64,000 nucleotides of DNA from NCBI RefSeq assembly GCF_947367035.1, contig NZ_CANBCA010000005.1, forward strand, positions 1 to 64,000, given 5' to 3'. The DNA is from an uncultured Helicobacter sp. Its GTDB lineage: Bacteria; Campylobacterota; Campylobacteria; Campylobacterales; Helicobacteraceae. The notes under the pieces are model-generated. The model ran no database searches. It saw only the letters and a program-made list of their open reading frames with translations, and was not told where the DNA came from. Below, piece after piece: positions 36,757 to 45,200 of the stretch (position 1 is the first letter of the stretch; each line of letters begins with the position of its first letter). The position numbers and the translations under genes were made by a program.

Positions 36757-37410
36757 ATGGAATTGCTTTTTTTACCTCAAAACATTTTAAGAATCGCACA
36801 AGGTGTTTTAGTAACGCTTCAAATTGCACTCCTTGCGATTCTATTTTCTTGTATTTTTGGCTTTATTTTGGGGTATTTGATGACTTTGCAATCTAGGATT
36901 TTACGCGGTGTTTGCCGATTGTATTTGGAATCTATCCGCATTATTCCGATTTTAGCTTGGTTGTTTATTGTTTATTTTGGCTTTTCTAGCTTTTTGAATC
37001 TAAGCGGAATCGTCGCGTGTATTTTGGTATTTAGCCTTTGGGGAATCGCAGAAATGGGGGATTTAGTGCGCGGAGCAATCTCAAGTTTGCCTCTACACCA
37101 AAGTGAGAGTGCGAGGGCTTTGGGTTTAAGCGAATTTGCAGTGCAGTATTATATTATCTTTCCGCAAGGTTTTAAGCGGCTTTTGCCAAGCCTAGTTAAT
37201 CTCTTTACTAGAATGATAAAAACAACCTCTCTAGCGGCACTCATTGGCGTAAGTGATATGCTAAAAGTCGGACAGCAAATCATTGAAGTGAATCTTCTTG
37301 CTTATCCAACCGCTAGCTTTTGGGTCTATGGCGGAATCTTTATGATATATTTTGCTTTGTGTTATCCTCTTTCGTTGTGGAGCAGAAGTTTAGAGAAAAA
37401 ATTAATATAA
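36757..37410 (+). CDS. Polar amino acid ABC transporter permease 2
   Basis: The 217-residue membrane protein has the same fold as permease 1, with YLESIRIIPILAWLFIVYFG and the coupling loop ARALGLSEFAVQYYIIFPQG. It probably pairs with permease 1 in the membrane. It lies 8 bases after permease 1 and 10 bases before the ATPase gene. Confidence 0.9.
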   Translation: MELLFLPQNILRIAQGVLVTLQIALLAILFSCIFGFILGYLMTLQSRILRGVCRLYLESIRIIPILAWLFIVYFGFSSFLNLSGIVACILVFSLWGIAEMGDLVRGAISSLPLHQSESARALGLSEFAVQYYIIFPQGFKRLLPSLVNLFTRMIKTTSLAALIGVSDMLKVGQQIIEVNLLAYPTASFWVYGGIFMIYFALCYPLSLWSRSLEKKLI

Positions 37411-37420
37411 GGTTAAGGCG

Positions 37421-38164
37421 ATGAATCCTGTTCTTTTAAGATTAGAAAATATCACAAAAAAATATGGGGACAATTTGGTGCTAGATTCTGTGAGCTTGGA
37501 AATCAAAAAGGGAGAAGTTTGCGCTATTTTGGGACCAAGTGGTTGTGGCAAAAGCACATTTTTGCGTTGCATTAATGGGCTAGAATCCACTCAAGGGGGT
37601 AAGATTTTTTTTAAAGAAGCACAAATTGTGGGAGAAAATGCAAAAGTGCAGTGGAAAAAGGTGCGTCAAAAGATTGGTATGGTGTTTCAAAATTACGAGC
37701 TTTTTCCACATTTGAGTGTATTGGAAAATATTATTTTAGCCCCGATGAAAGTAGAAAATCGTAAAAAAGATGAAGTTGTTACAGAGGCTCTTAAGCTATT
37801 AAGGAGGGTAGGTTTAGAGCAAAAAAAAGATGAATACCCAAAAAGCTTAAGTGGTGGGCAAAAACAACGCGTAGCTATCGTGCGTGCTCTTTGTATGAAT
37901 CCAGAGATAATGCTTTTTGATGAGGTTACTGCTTCGTTAGACCCTGAAATGGTTAAAGAAGTGCTAGATGTGATTAAAGAGCTAGCAAGTGAAGGAATGA
38001 CAATGCTGCTTGTAACTCACGAAATGAAGTTTGCTCAAAATGTAGCAGATAGAATTGTGTTTTTTGACAAGGGAAAAATAGCTGAAATCGCAACTCCGCA
38101 AGAGTTTTTTAGAAATCCTGCAAGTGAGCGGGCTAAGAGATTTTTAAGTGTTTTTGAGTTTTAG
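37421..38164 (+). CDS. Amino acid ABC transporter ATP-binding protein
   Basis: The 247-residue ATPase has Walker A GPSGCGKST near residue 38, the Q-loop in FQNYELFPH, the signature LSGGQKQRV, Walker B IMLFDEVTASLDPE and the switch histidine in LLVTHEM, so it looks fully active. It completes a permease-permease-ATPase set. No periplasmic binding protein gene lies next to it; one must be encoded elsewhere or shared. Confidence 0.95.
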   Translation: MNPVLLRLENITKKYGDNLVLDSVSLEIKKGEVCAILGPSGCGKSTFLRCINGLESTQGGKIFFKEAQIVGENAKVQWKKVRQKIGMVFQNYELFPHLSVLENIILAPMKVENRKKDEVVTEALKLLRRVGLEQKKDEYPKSLSGGQKQRVAIVRALCMNPEIMLFDEVTASLDPEMVKEVLDVIKELASEGMTMLLVTHEMKFAQNVADRIVFFDKGKIAEIATPQEFFRNPASERAKRFLSVFEF

Positions 38165-38210
38165 TCTTTTAAATTACATAAAAATTAGTAATAATTTGCG
38201 AAAAAGTTTG

Positions 38211-38216
38211 TATAAT
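38211..38216 (+). promoter_or_regulatory. -10 element of the micro-lipopeptide gene
   Basis: TATAAT lies 27 bases before the ATG at 38243, so the small gene has its own promoter. Confidence 0.5.
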
Positions 38217-38242
38217 TTTAAGATTTTAATTAAGGAGAGCAA

Positions 38243-38353
38243 ATGAAAAAAGTTTTAGTTATATTGGGGATTTTAGGTGTAATATTTATAATGAATGGTT
38301 GCAAAGGTAATGATTATCAACACCCTTCCCACCGCAGTGGAGCGACAAAATAA
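38243..38353 (+). CDS. 36-residue predicted lipopeptide
   Basis: The product starts MKK, then has a hydrophobic stretch ending MNGC at Cys20, followed by 16 polar residues. This reads as a lipoprotein signal with a slightly atypical lipobox, so the mature product would be a 17-residue lipopeptide; a simple membrane peptide is the alternative. It has an AAGGAG Shine-Dalgarno, its own -10 element and a strong terminator. The family is not recognised. It lies between the ABC operon and the flgI operon. Confidence 0.65.
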   Translation: MKKVLVILGILGVIFIMNGCKGNDYQHPSHRSGATK

Positions 38354-38364
38354 CTTAAGCGTTT

Positions 38365-38400
38365 GAATCCTGTATGGATTACAGGATTCTTTGGTTTTTT
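38365..38400 (+). terminator. Rho-independent terminator after the micro-lipopeptide gene
   Basis: A 10-bp perfect stem (38365-38374 with 38380-38389) with a 5-base loop is followed by a T-rich tail. It insulates the sigma54-driven flgI operon from upstream transcription. Confidence 0.88.
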
Positions 38401-38457
38401 AAAATTTAAATCTTTTTAGTTTTTAAAGTTGAAAATTCAATAATCTGCTAAAGCAAT

Positions 38458-38475
38458 TTGGAACAAAACTTGCTT
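38458..38475 (+). promoter_or_regulatory. Sigma54 (RpoN) promoter of the flgI operon
   Basis: TTGGAAC-N5-TTGCTT is a full match to the Helicobacter/Campylobacter sigma54 consensus, with 10 bases between GG and GC. It lies about 40 bases before flgI. Confidence 0.85.
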
Positions 38476-38515
38476 TACCTTTTTGTAGAGTAAGCTAGAA
38501 AAGGATATTCAAGCA

Positions 38516-39601
38516 ATGAGACAACTTTACAAGATTCCAACAATTTTATTAATCTTAGCGTTCTTTATTATTCCATCTTTTGGTGCGAAAGTGGGTGATT
38601 TAGTCAATGTAGTTGGTGTGCGTGATAACCAATTAATCGGTTATGGTTTGGTCGTGGGGTTAAATGGGACAGGAGATAAAACAACTTCAACTTTTACAAT
38701 GCAATCTATTTCAAATATGTTAGAAAGCGTCAATGTCAAAGTGGATGCTAATGATATAAGTTCTAAGAATGCAGCTGCGGTAATGGTTACTGCAAAATTA
38801 CCAGCCTTTGCAAGACAGGGCGATAAAATTGATATTGTGGTTTCAAGTATTGGAGATGCGAAGTCGCTAGAGGGAGGAACTCTTTTGCTAACACCATTGA
38901 GTGGTTTAGATGGTAGAATCTATGCTGTGGCACAAGGTGCAGTAGGCATTGGCGGTAAAAGTGAGCGAGGAGGTAGCGCAAACCACCCTTTAGCAGGGAT
39001 GTTACCAAATGGTGCAACGGTGGAGCGTGAAGTCAGTTATGATCTTTATAATAAATTAAATGCAACTTTGAGCTTAAAAGAATCTAATTTCCAAAATGCT
39101 GTACGTATTCAAGCACGTATTAATGCGGCTTTTCCTAATTCACAAAATACGCAAGAATCTCCAACAACACCTATTGCAACCGCCGTAGATCCTCGCACGA
39201 TTAAATTACAACGCCCACAAGAAATGAGTATGGTAGAGTTTTTGGCTCGTGTGCAAGATATTGAAGTTGATGCGATTAAAGAAGATAAAATTATTATTAA
39301 TGAAAGAACTGGAACGATTATTGCTGGTATGGGTGTAGAAGTTTCTCCTGTGGTTGTAACACACAATAACATTACGATTAAGGTGAGCAATGAGCCAAAC
39401 AAAGACCCAGAGGCTGTGGATATGGGTAATGGAGCGACCTTTAGCGCACAAGGCGCAATGGTAACAAGCGCAAACAACCCAACAATTTCAAGTGTAACGC
39501 GTGCTTTGCAGCGTATGGGAGCAACACCTAAAGATGTCATTGCGATTTTAGAAACAATGAAAAAAGCAGGCGCATTTAATGCAGATTTAGAGATTATTTA
39601 A
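38516..39601 (+). CDS. flgI: Flagellar P-ring protein
   Basis: FlgI forms the P-ring around the flagellar rod in the peptidoglycan layer. The 361-residue product has a Sec signal peptide ending SFGAKV (cleavage about residue 23). The conserved LVGYGLVVGL-type start follows (QLIGYGLVVGLNGTGD). The C terminus contains the usual LQRMGATPKDVIAILETMKKAGA. It is the first gene of a sigma54-driven operon with the rod-binding protein and flgS. Confidence 0.97.
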   Translation: MRQLYKIPTILLILAFFIIPSFGAKVGDLVNVVGVRDNQLIGYGLVVGLNGTGDKTTSTFTMQSISNMLESVNVKVDANDISSKNAAAVMVTAKLPAFARQGDKIDIVVSSIGDAKSLEGGTLLLTPLSGLDGRIYAVAQGAVGIGGKSERGGSANHPLAGMLPNGATVEREVSYDLYNKLNATLSLKESNFQNAVRIQARINAAFPNSQNTQESPTTPIATAVDPRTIKLQRPQEMSMVEFLARVQDIEVDAIKEDKIIINERTGTIIAGMGVEVSPVVVTHNNITIKVSNEPNKDPEAVDMGNGATFSAQGAMVTSANNPTISSVTRALQRMGATPKDVIAILETMKKAGAFNADLEII

Positions 39602-39613
39602 GGAGAATGCAAA

Positions 39614-39940
39614 ATGGTTGATTTTAATGGAATAGGTGGGTATTCTAAGGAATTATTAGACGCAATCAAGCCCACACCAGAGATTATAAAAACTGATGAT
39701 GATTCAAGATTACGAGAGCAAACGGATGCTTTTGAAGCACTGATTATCAAAAATATGTTAGATACAGCATTAAAAATGGACGAATCTCTTTTCCCAAAAG
39801 CTCCCGGACACGACATTTATGAATCTATGTATCGTGATACTTTGGCGGATAGTTTAAGTGGTGGTTTTGGCTTTAGTGATTTGCTTTATGATTATTTGAA
39901 AGACTTGCAAGGCAAACAAGGTTTTAAAGGTGAAATGTGA
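39614..39940 (+). CDS. FlgJ-like rod-binding protein
   Basis: The 108-residue protein matches the N-terminal rod-binding half of FlgJ (EQTDAFEALIIKNMLDTALK, then GHDIYESMYRDTLADSLS). The muramidase half found in enteric FlgJ is absent, as is usual in Campylobacterota. It probably caps or guides rod assembly in the periplasm, with wall opening done by another enzyme. It overlaps flgS by four bases. Confidence 0.88.
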   Translation: MVDFNGIGGYSKELLDAIKPTPEIIKTDDDSRLREQTDAFEALIIKNMLDTALKMDESLFPKAPGHDIYESMYRDTLADSLSGGFGFSDLLYDYLKDLQGKQGFKGEM

Positions 39941-40956
39941 TAGACCAAAACTTGCTAGAGTCTCTAAGTAGTAGCGATAAAGAATCTTTTGCAAGGGGAT
40001 TAAAAGAGTTAATTACACAGACTTATGAAGTGGAAAAAGAGTTTGTGGAGTTAAAGGCGCTTTTTGAAGAAGTGTTGGATATTTTACCAACTGCAGTTTG
40101 GGTGTTAGAGCAGGGTGGGGAGATTTTTTATCAAAATAGCCTTGCTAGTGAGATTCCGGAATTATTAGAAAAACTCCATTTATCACAAAACAATCGGCAG
40201 GAGATTGAGTCAGAGACTTCTGGCGAAACAAAAGTTTATTTGGTGCAAACCAATCAAAAATTAAATAAACTCATTATTTCTGCGACAGATATTACAAGTG
40301 AAAAGCGGCGTGAAAGACTTGCTTCAATGGGACAGATTTCCGCACATTTAGCTCACGAGATAAGGAATCCTGTGGGTTCGGTTGCTTTACTTGCTTCTAC
40401 GCTTGCAAATCGTGTAGATATTAAAAATAAGACACTTGTGCTAGAAATTAAAAAATCTATTTGGAGAGTAGAACGTATTGTCAAAGCAACTTTACTTTTT
40501 TCTAAAGGGGTACATTGTAGTAAAGTCCAAATTAATCCCCAAAATCTTGAAGAGGAGCTTAATGAATCATTAAACTATTATACTTATTCTAAAAATATCC
40601 ATTTTATATTCCAATTTGAATGCGATTCTTTAGAGGCAGATTTTGATTTACTCTGCATTGTATTGCAAAATTTCTTGTTTAATGCAATTGATGCGATAGA
40701 AGAGAGCGAGGAAGAAAAAGGAATCGTAGAGATTTATTGCACTAGGGATTCTAAAAATGCAATTTTTAAAATTTATGATAATGGAAAGCCGATTGAAAAT
40801 CCAGAAATTCTTTTTGAACCTTTTAAAAGCACGAAGTTAAAAGGAAATGGTTTAGGATTAGCACTTTCCTTGCAAATCATAGAAGCCCACAATGGAGAAA
40901 TTTCTCTAATGAAAGAAGAAAGAAAAGGATTTGAAATCACGATTCCACAATTTTGA
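39937..40956 (+). CDS. flgS: Sensor histidine kinase of the flagellar regulon
   Basis: The 339-residue soluble kinase has an N-terminal PAS-like or coiled region, the H-box LAHEIRNP with His140, the N-box NFLFNAIDAIEE and the G-box KGNGLGLALSLQI. No membrane segment is present, as in FlgS, which senses the flagellar export apparatus and phosphorylates FlgR to activate sigma54. It starts at GTG 39937 inside the end of the rod-binding gene. Because flgI upstream has a sigma54 promoter, flgS may be in its own feedback loop. Confidence 0.9.
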   Translation: MIDQNLLESLSSSDKESFARGLKELITQTYEVEKEFVELKALFEEVLDILPTAVWVLEQGGEIFYQNSLASEIPELLEKLHLSQNNRQEIESETSGETKVYLVQTNQKLNKLIISATDITSEKRRERLASMGQISAHLAHEIRNPVGSVALLASTLANRVDIKNKTLVLEIKKSIWRVERIVKATLLFSKGVHCSKVQINPQNLEEELNESLNYYTYSKNIHFIFQFECDSLEADFDLLCIVLQNFLFNAIDAIEESEEEKGIVEIYCTRDSKNAIFKIYDNGKPIENPEILFEPFKSTKLKGNGLGLALSLQIIEAHNGEISLMKEERKGFEITIPQF

Positions 40957-41027
40957 ATTTTTCATAAACGCGTAAATTTTGCACATTTTGTATTAAAAAT
41001 AAATTTTATGCTACTTTTGCCATAAGA

Positions 41028-41033
41028 TATAAT
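41028..41033 (+). promoter_or_regulatory. -10 element of pgk
   Basis: A perfect TATAAT lies 56 bases before the pgk start, following T-rich DNA. Confidence 0.5.
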
Positions 41034-41088
41034 AGGAATTAAGGCATTTTGAGTTAGAATTTTTAATCACATCAGTAAAAGGGCAAGA

Positions 41089-42297
41089 ATGAGTGGTAAT
41101 ATTCAAAAAATGCAAAATGTAAAAAGTCTTCGGGAAGTTAATATTAAAGACAAACGTGTTTTAATTCGTGTAGATTTTAATGTGCCAATGGATAGTGAAT
41201 TAAACATTAGTGATGACACAAGGATTAGAGAGGCAATTCCTACGATTAATTATTGTATAGATAATGGAGCAAAATCTATTATTTTAGTCAGCCATTTAGG
41301 GCGTCCACAAGGTAAGAGTAATGAATTTTCTTTAAAGCATATTTTGAAACGATTGGAGAGGCTTTTATCTAAAGATGTTGTATTTGTAGATAATTTAGAT
41401 AATGCGCAAGTTACTTTAAATACTTTAATAGATGGTAGCATTGTCTTGCTAGAAAATATCCGATTCTATGAAGGTGAAGAGAAAAACGACCCTGTATTAT
41501 CTCAAAAACTTGCTAATCTTTGTGATATTTATGTGAATGATGCCTTTGGAACAGCACACCGCAAGCATTCTTCTACTTATGGAGTTGCAAGTTATGCAAA
41601 AGAAAAAGTAGCCGGTTTGCTACTTAAAAAAGAAATTGATTCTTTTGCGATTGCGCTTTCTAATCCTCTACGCCCATTATTGCTTATTGTTGGTGGTTCA
41701 AAAGTTTCTTCAAAGCTTACGCTTTTAAAATCTATTTTAGATGTGGTGGATAAAATTATCATTGGTGGTGCGATGAGTAATACCTTTTTGGAAGCTGTGG
41801 GCTATGATATGAAAAACTCTTTGATTGAAGAAAATTTGCTAGAAGAAGCACGTAATATCTTAAGAAATGCAAAAGAGAAGGGCGTGAAGATTTATTTGCC
41901 TGTAGATGTTGTTGCAACTGATGATTTAAAAGAGCCTAAGGATATAAAAATTAGCCCTGCACAAGACATTCAAGAGGGTTTAATGGCGGTAGATATTGGA
42001 CCTGCAACGGTGAAACTCTTTAACGAAGTGATTCGGGATAGCGAAACAATCATTTGGAATGGACCACTTGGTGTCTATGAGAATCAGAAATTTTCTCGCG
42101 GGACTTTTAGTATCTCACATACTATTGCAGATACTTACTCGTATAGTGTAATTGGTGGAGGTGATACTGCTGATGCGGTGGATAAAGCAGGCAATAGAGA
42201 TGGTATGAGCTTCACATCAACTGGTGGTGGTGCAAGTTTGGAATTACTTGAAGGTGCAGTATTGCCAGCATTTGAAGTATTAGATGAGAGGGTATAA
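41089..42297 (+). CDS. pgk: Phosphoglycerate kinase
   Basis: This glycolytic and gluconeogenic enzyme transfers phosphate between 1,3-bisphosphoglycerate and ADP. The 402-residue product has the signature RVLIRVDFNVPM near residue 24, LVSHLGRPQG, and the ATP-binding IGGGDTADAV near the C terminus. It has about ten residues more at the N terminus than usual; an internal ATG at 41110 could be the true start. A terminator separates it from corA. Confidence 0.96.
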   Translation: MSGNIQKMQNVKSLREVNIKDKRVLIRVDFNVPMDSELNISDDTRIREAIPTINYCIDNGAKSIILVSHLGRPQGKSNEFSLKHILKRLERLLSKDVVFVDNLDNAQVTLNTLIDGSIVLLENIRFYEGEEKNDPVLSQKLANLCDIYVNDAFGTAHRKHSSTYGVASYAKEKVAGLLLKKEIDSFAIALSNPLRPLLLIVGGSKVSSKLTLLKSILDVVDKIIIGGAMSNTFLEAVGYDMKNSLIEENLLEEARNILRNAKEKGVKIYLPVDVVATDDLKEPKDIKISPAQDIQEGLMAVDIGPATVKLFNEVIRDSETIIWNGPLGVYENQKFSRGTFSISHTIADTYSYSVIGGGDTADAVDKAGNRDGMSFTSTGGGASLELLEGAVLPAFEVLDERV

Positions 42298-42326
42298 AAT
42301 GGGAGAACCCCCTACGAAACAAAGCA

Positions 42327-42359
42327 CTAAAGGAGAATCTATCAATCTCCTTTAGTTTT
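42327..42359 (+). terminator. Hairpin after pgk
   Basis: A 10-bp perfect stem (CTAAAGGAGA paired with TCTCCTTTAG) with a 9-base loop is followed by TTTTG. The short T-run makes it a moderate terminator. Confidence 0.6.
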
Positions 42360-42376
42360 GAAATTAAAGGCAGATT

Positions 42377-43333
42377 ATGTTGAATCTTTTTATTAAACGC
42401 AATGGTATGGTAGTAAGAGAGAGTGTGCAAGCAGTAGAAGCAGTGCAAGTAGATGCCGATGTGCTTTGGATTGATTTATTGCACCCCACAGCACAAGAAA
42501 TTGCTTATATTTCTAAAACTTATTTATTGGATATTCCAACAAAAGAAGAACGTGAAGAGATTGAAGAATCCTCTCGCTATTGGGAGAATAGTGAGACGGT
42601 AACGATTAATACTTACTTTCTTACGCGTCCAAGCGAAGGGAATCTTTTACATAACGAAACCATTACTTTTTTGCTGACACATAATATTCTTTTCACGGTG
42701 CGATATAGTGAGTTTAAGGTATTTGATGAAATCCAACAACGTGTGCTTGCAAGTCCAAAAAACTTTGAAGATGGCTTTGATTTAATTTCCAAAATTTTTG
42801 AATTACGTGTAGAAAAAGATGCGGATATGCTAGAAAGTATTGCAAAACAAACGCGTCTTTTGCGCCGCTCTGTTGTATTTGATAAGAAACTTGGTGATGA
42901 GATTTTAGAAAATCTCTCTGTCTTGCAAGAAATGCACTTGAGTTTGCGTGATAGTTTGTTTGATAAAAGGCTTGCAATTGCAGCGTTGCTGCGCACGAAA
43001 AAAACAGATATGGAAGTGAAAAAGGATTTGGGTATTATTTTAAAGGACATCAACTCGCTTGTAGAGTTTGCCAATGTAAATATGAATATTTTGGATAACA
43101 TTCAAACGCTTTTTTCAAACCAAATTAATATTGAGCAAAATAAAATTATCAAAATTTTTACAATGGTTACGGTGGCGATGATGCCCCCGACTTTAATTGC
43201 TACGATTTATGGAATGAACTTTACAAATATGCCAGAGCTTCAATGGGCTTATGCTTATCCTGTTGCATTGGGTGTGATGGTTGTCTCAACTATTCTTCCT
43301 ATTCTTTACTTTAAAAAGAAAAAGTGGATGTAA
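42377..43333 (+). CDS. corA: Magnesium/cobalt transporter CorA
   Basis: The 318-residue product has a large N-terminal cytoplasmic domain and two C-terminal membrane helices. The defining GMN motif is present ([11 protein letters not shown] near residue 285), and the C-terminal tail is Lys-rich. CorA forms a pentameric Mg2+ channel in the inner membrane. It follows pgk, an order that I recall from H. pylori. It converges on the SoxW-like gene. Confidence 0.96.
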   Translation: MLNLFIKRNGMVVRESVQAVEAVQVDADVLWIDLLHPTAQEIAYISKTYLLDIPTKEEREEIEESSRYWENSETVTINTYFLTRPSEGNLLHNETITFLLTHNILFTVRYSEFKVFDEIQQRVLASPKNFEDGFDLISKIFELRVEKDADMLESIAKQTRLLRRSVVFDKKLGDEILENLSVLQEMHLSLRDSLFDKRLAIAALLRTKKTDMEVKKDLGIILKDINSLVEFANVNMNILDNIQTLFSNQINIEQNKIIKIFTMVTVAMMPPTLIATIYGMNFTNMPELQWAYAYPVALGVMVVSTILPILYFKKKKWM

Positions 43334-43465
43334 CACAATGTGACTCCTAGAATCCTTATTGGAACAGAAGCATAGTATAAATGAAGGGGCTTTGTGGCTT
43401 GTGTGTGCCAAAAATTGGCAATCCAATTCAAAGTAATACCAAGAATCTTTTATGTAGCTTGTTTC

Positions 43466-44062
43466 TCACACTCCTTTTTCTTGAAAATAAAGTTGTAATT
43501 CTTTGGCAATTGTTTGGGAATCTTTTTCTGCTAATGTTGGATTTGATAAAAATTTTAAGGTTGCTAAAAAGCGATTCTTTGGCATAAATCCGGGATAGAT
43601 AAATAATTCTTTACCTTCTTCACTTAAGAAAACAAGCGTAGGAGTGGGTTTGATATGATACTTTTGTGCTAAATCTGCAGTGCTTAAAGTTTGGTTTAAA
43701 AAGGAGATTTCGTGCGTTTTGGTATAGCTAAGATTGATATAATAGGGTGCATAATTGGCTATCAAAAACTCTTTAATATCAGAATTCTCTTTGATGAGGG
43801 TTTTTAGTCTATCACAATATGCGCAACCATTAGCTGAAAATACCAATAAAAAGGGGAGATGATTGCTTGTAATTTTGCTTGTTTCTTTAAAAACATCGGC
43901 AACTTCCACATAAGAATTGCGGTCTATGTTTTCCATAGCTAATAATTGCTCTTGGGTATTTTTTGTGCCACTTGATACAATGTTTTCGTCAATTTTTTCT
44001 TGGCACGCACTCAAGAGACAAGTTAATATCACGCCCATTAAAAAATAAACTTGTTTCATCAT
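43466..44062 (-). CDS. Thioredoxin-like lipoprotein, SoxW family
   Basis: The 198-residue product has a lipoprotein signal with lipobox LLSAC (Cys near 20). A thioredoxin-fold domain then contains the redox motif CAYC near residue 84 and a cis-Pro segment IKPTPTLVF. It is probably a periplasmic, membrane-anchored reductase or disulphide exchanger. The SoxW name reflects family similarity; no sulphur-oxidation genes are nearby. Confidence 0.85.
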   Translation of the reverse strand: MMKQVYFLMGVILTCLLSACQEKIDENIVSSGTKNTQEQLLAMENIDRNSYVEVADVFKETSKITSNHLPFLLVFSANGCAYCDRLKTLIKENSDIKEFLIANYAPYYINLSYTKTHEISFLNQTLSTADLAQKYHIKPTPTLVFLSEEGKELFIYPGFMPKNRFLATLKFLSNPTLAEKDSQTIAKELQLYFQEKGV

Positions 44063-44112
44063 TTATAAAATCCTTGATAAATTGTGCCATTATAGCAAAA
44101 TATACACTTCAT

Positions 44113-44724
44113 TTAAATGCCCAGCATTAAAAGATTCCATAGATTATCTACTTCTATTTCTTCTAAAAACTCTCCTTGCAAAGAGAGCCAATGAGCAATA
44201 TGCGCTTGATTAAACACTGCACCTTGCATACAAGAGGGGTGTCCAGAGATTAATCCTCTGCCTAAAATTATTTCATCTTGTAAGGGTTGTTCGCAAATAA
44301 GACAGGTTTGCAAGGTATTTCCTCTGCCTTCAAAGCGCAGGAGCTTGGCATATAAATTGAGAATTGCGCGTTTGGGGTTCTCTTTTTCTAATCGTTTTGC
44401 CCCTTGCTCTAAATGTTCAAAATAAAAGGAATCTAAGGTTGAAATATCTCTTAAATGCGTGTTTAAGAGGTTGAGGTATTGTTGCCAAAAATAGCGTTTT
44501 TGCGTGTCCCGCTCCCAAATGAAACCTAAATGGATTGGCTCTCTTAGTTTGCCAATTTCACGCAAGTCTTGTTCTATAGAAAAGTCAATCTTGTGTCCTA
44601 AATGCACGATACTATGACGCGCACCATAGAATCTATAAAGGGTGTGCAACTGGGTTTGCGTCAAGATTCTAACGAGCAAATCTTCCTCACGCACACGCAA
44701 AGTGTGTAGAATATAGCCTTGCAA
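44113..44724 (-). CDS. recO: Recombination mediator RecO
   Basis: The 203-residue protein starts at TTG with AAAAGGA upstream. It opens MQGYILHTLRVREEDLLVRI, an OB-fold start typical of epsilon RecO. It has a zinc-binding group, CLICEQPL and GHPSC. RecO helps RecR load RecA on SSB-coated DNA. It is shorter than E. coli RecO but normal for this group. A TACAAT element (plus bases 44745-44750) lies upstream. Confidence 0.85.
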   Translation of the reverse strand: MQGYILHTLRVREEDLLVRILTQTQLHTLYRFYGARHSIVHLGHKIDFSIEQDLREIGKLREPIHLGFIWERDTQKRYFWQQYLNLLNTHLRDISTLDSFYFEHLEQGAKRLEKENPKRAILNLYAKLLRFEGRGNTLQTCLICEQPLQDEIILGRGLISGHPSCMQGAVFNQAHIAHWLSLQGEFLEEIEVDNLWNLLMLGI

Positions 44725-44783
44725 AATTTTCCTTTTTTAGCGGGATTGTAGCATAATCTTAAAGGTTTCTTTTAGTTTTAAAA

Positions 44784-45200
44784 ATTTTTAAATTCCTTTT
44801 AAGCTTTGGAATCTCAAGCACTCTTTTTGCAGAAGTAGATTTCATCGCTCTTGCAACCAATGGAGAGTTTAACAAACAAAGTGAGGGTGTGAAAGTCTTA
44901 AATGATGAGGAGATGAAGCAGGTTGTAGGGGAATTTACGAAAGGAAGTCTTATTAAACAATACGGCATCACGAATAATTCTGGGCAAAAGATTTATACAA
45001 CGACTTACTATCGTGTCAATTTTGATTATGGTGATTCGCCTTATTTTAATCTGTTGCCAAATGAAATAGCAGGGATTGAAGAAATTTACAATCATCAAAC
45101 ACGCAAAACACAGAGAAATATCGTTGCCATAGATACAAGAAATTACACCTATATGCGGAATCTTGATTCAAGCCTTTTAAACAGATACAAGGTGCGATAA
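44784..45200 (+). CDS. Unrecognised exported protein lacking a canonical start codon
   Basis: The open frame (stop-free from 44763) reads a textbook Sec signal peptide, FKFLLSFGISSTLFA, with likely cleavage before EVDF at 44832. No ATG, GTG or TTG precedes it; an ATT sits at 44784 where the start would be expected. The first canonical start is GTG 44889, inside the mature part, and gives 103 residues beginning KVLNDEEMKQVVGE, which resembles a double-glycine bacteriocin-type leader. The gene is either translated from ATT, disabled by mutation, or begins at 44889. It couples (TAATG) to the next gene. The family is unknown. Confidence 0.45.
   Translation: MFKFLLSFGISSTLFAEVDFIALATNGEFNKQSEGVKVLNDEEMKQVVGEFTKGSLIKQYGITNNSGQKIYTTTYYRVNFDYGDSPYFNLLPNEIAGIEEIYNHQTRKTQRNIVAIDTRNYTYMRNLDSSLLNRYKVR

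Noticed and set aside
38787-39540. Long minus-strand open frames inside flgI
   Set aside because: They lie entirely opposite a well-supported gene, lack ribosome binding sites and show no family features.
42613-43101. 162-codon minus-strand open frame inside corA
   Set aside because: It is antisense to an intact CorA with no promoter or Shine-Dalgarno.
43360-43375. Sigma54-like TTGGAAC after corA
   Set aside because: The -12 GC is missing at the required 10-base spacing.
43406-43420. Terminator between corA and the SoxW-like gene
   Set aside because: The 6-bp TGCCAA/TTGGCA stem has no T-run on either side.
43381-43587. 68-codon plus-strand ORF after corA
   Set aside because: It runs into the convergent SoxW-like gene, has no Shine-Dalgarno and has cysteine-rich but unconserved composition.
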